NCBI RefSeq assembly: GCF_900115185.1
Contig: NZ_FOVN01000001.1
Span: 930,001 to 994,000, forward strand
Length of the DNA stretch: 64,000 nt
Source of the DNA: Algorimicrobium echini
GTDB lineage: Bacteria > Bacteroidota > Bacteroidia > Flavobacteriales > Flavobacteriaceae
Direction: 5' to 3'
The position numbers were made by a program, and so were the translations under genes. Under the pieces are notes generated by a model. The model was not told where the DNA came from. It did no database searches and worked only from the letters and a program-made list of their open reading frames with translations. Positions within the stretch are counted from its first letter, which is position 1. The number at the start of each line of letters is the position of its first letter. This document shows positions 63,118 to 64,000 of the stretch, in pieces.

Positions 63118-63588
63118 TTATAATTTAGTAAAATTCATAAAAATGGTAAATGGACTACCATCCAAAGTAACGGTTTGACGCCATTGCATGGTTGTTTCTG
63201 TTATTCCTGCAAGCTTTAAACGATACCCTTGATTGGTTTCCGATTTTCCTTTAGCATTTACTGGTTTTAACATAAAATCATATAAACCAGTTGCGGCATC
63301 AATTTCTTGGATGAAAAACTTGAATTTTCGAGGTCCTGTAACACAGTCTGAACTATTAATTTCATAGGTTCCTGAATTATTGTTAGGAATAAACTCCCAG
63401 GTACTACCCTCAAAACAATCTGTAGAGGTATCGTTAAATAAATTCACTGCAAAGGATCCTGTTTTACTGTAATTGAAAGAGTTCAAAGTCCAATTTCCTT
63501 TTAAATCTTTTTCCGAGTCGCGAACAACTTTGGAAGTACCACAGGACAGTAAACTCAATGTCAATACTAATATTATTAAATGTCTCAT
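63118..63588 (-). CDS. Lipocalin-like lipoprotein
   Basis: 156 residues. Lipobox LLSC at the end of the signal peptide; then the typical GNWTLNSFNYSK and a beta-rich body with ESTWEFIPNNN-type strands and a conserved Cys pair (DCFEGSTWEF, NSSDCVTG). The lipocalin-family proteins of Bacteroidota usually have no known ligand. The stop is 4 bases from the OmpA gene start. Confidence 0.8.
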   Translation of the reverse strand: MRHLIILVLTLSLLSCGTSKVVRDSEKDLKGNWTLNSFNYSKTGSFAVNLFNDTSTDCFEGSTWEFIPNNNSGTYEINSSDCVTGPRKFKFFIQEIDAATGLYDFMLKPVNAKGKSETNQGYRLKLAGITETTMQWRQTVTLDGSPFTIFMNFTKL

Positions 63589-63754
63589 AAATGTTTAATT
63601 TTATATTTCAAATGTACATTTTAATAGGTTTGTATATTAATTCAAATGAAAAAAATCCGAATGCTAAAAAAGAATTAGAACCCTTTAAATCTGTCTAATA
63701 TTGAGCTTATCTATCCCTGTTGTACTTTCTGATAACGTGACTGCCAATTAACAC

Positions 63755-64000
63755 CTATTTAAAAGGCACTAAACTATATGTTGCGTTTTTTAAATCGAAA
63801 GATCCATAATAAAGTTGATTATGATGAAAAAACACATCTTCAGCTGTGATATATTTATAGTTATGGCTGAATTTTTTTATTTTTTCAAAAACATTTTCAG
63901 AAACCTTGCCTTTCACATGATTAAAATCGCTGTCAAATTTAGAAGTGAAATATGTTGATTTTGACGATGTATACGAGCTGTAACTATAATGTGTAGGATT
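63755..64000 (-). CDS. C-terminal part of an unknown protein (runs off right edge)
   Basis: The minus strand is open from the edge to the TAG at 63755-63757, giving 81 codons, for example TSKSTYFTSKFDSDFNHVKG, SENVFEKIKKFSHNYKYI and FFHHNQLYYGSFDLKNATYS. Composition suits a secreted or envelope protein of Bacteroidota. The start is outside the window, and I do not recognise the family. Confidence 0.6.
   Translation of the reverse strand, partial: NPTHYSYSSYTSSKSTYFTSKFDSDFNHVKGKVSENVFEKIKKFSHNYKYITAEDVFFHHNQLYYGSFDLKNATYSLVPFK

Noticed and set aside
1-64000. CRISPR array, tRNA or rRNA genes
   Set aside because: No regularly spaced direct repeats, tRNA-like cloverleaf or rRNA-like stretches were noticed on reading; a covariance-model search would be needed to exclude tRNAs fully.

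Overview
This window comes from a low-G+C Bacteroidota genome, most likely a marine-type member of the Flavobacteriaceae. The evidence is a type IX secretion (T9SS) sorting tail, a flexirubin-type pigment cluster with dialkylresorcinol genes, an SDR-type threonine dehydrogenase, many Bacteroidota-style lipoproteins, and starts without clear Shine-Dalgarno sequences. No rRNA, tRNA or CRISPR array was seen.

Region 1 (1-18840, all minus strand) is a flexirubin / aryl-polyene cluster transcribed from right to left. It contains an aromatic-amino-acid ammonia-lyase (starter acid), a WG-repeat protein, FabG ketoreductase, ketosynthase and ACP, an LpxL-like acyltransferase, DarA and DarB (dialkylresorcinol half), two hotdog dehydratases, a small unknown protein, a BtrH-domain protein, an ABC exporter, a thioesterase, a second ketosynthase, a methyltransferase, a half-ketosynthase, a second ACP, a ketosynthase plus catalytically dead partner (chain-length-factor type), a polysaccharide deacetylase, and the first codons of a secreted protein running off the left edge. 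A divergent FAD oxidoreductase of the halogenase/geranylgeranyl-reductase superfamily lies at 18943-20199. A palindrome sits between the two divergent units.

Region 2 (20200-36000) is mostly housekeeping or surface genes: secreted unknowns, threonine dehydrogenase, M13 and M28 peptidases, a large T9SS cargo protein, a TPR protein, a CBS-pair protein, and nadB-nadA.

Region 3 (35983-43540) is a nitric-oxide-respiration locus, norC-norB-norQ-norD-norE-norF on the minus strand, with an Fe-S Rrf2 regulator convergent to it. Similar inverted repeats precede norC and the regulator. Small DUF302, zinc-ribbon and spermidine-synthase-like genes follow.

Region 4 (43629-49878) is a tightly coupled eight-gene minus-strand operon: FAD oxidoreductase, methyltransferase, type III polyketide synthase, enoyl reductase, FabZ-like dehydratase, ketosynthase, ACP and phosphopantetheinyl transferase. 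It looks like a dedicated fatty-acid line feeding a type III PKS and two tailoring enzymes, probably making an alkyl-resorcinol, -pyrone or -quinone lipid. I consider it the best candidate for an undescribed pathway. It has a dehydratase and enoyl reductase but no ketoreductase, whereas the flexirubin cluster has a ketoreductase but no enoyl reductase.

Region 5 (50019-64000) starts with lipoate ligase, abutted by an IS110-family transposase remnant. A cassette-like stretch (about 51200-54200) of small accessory genes follows (secreted repeat protein, lipoprotein, RelE/ParE toxin pair), separated by imperfect inverted-repeat elements. Beyond it are ssb, a 58-residue Lys/Cys-rich protein, ferritin, SMR and EamA transporters, a histone-deacetylase-like enzyme, a peptidoglycan-binding amidase-like protein, Tex, a methyltransferase, NlpE/META, OmpA and lipocalin-like lipoproteins, and a partial gene at the right edge.
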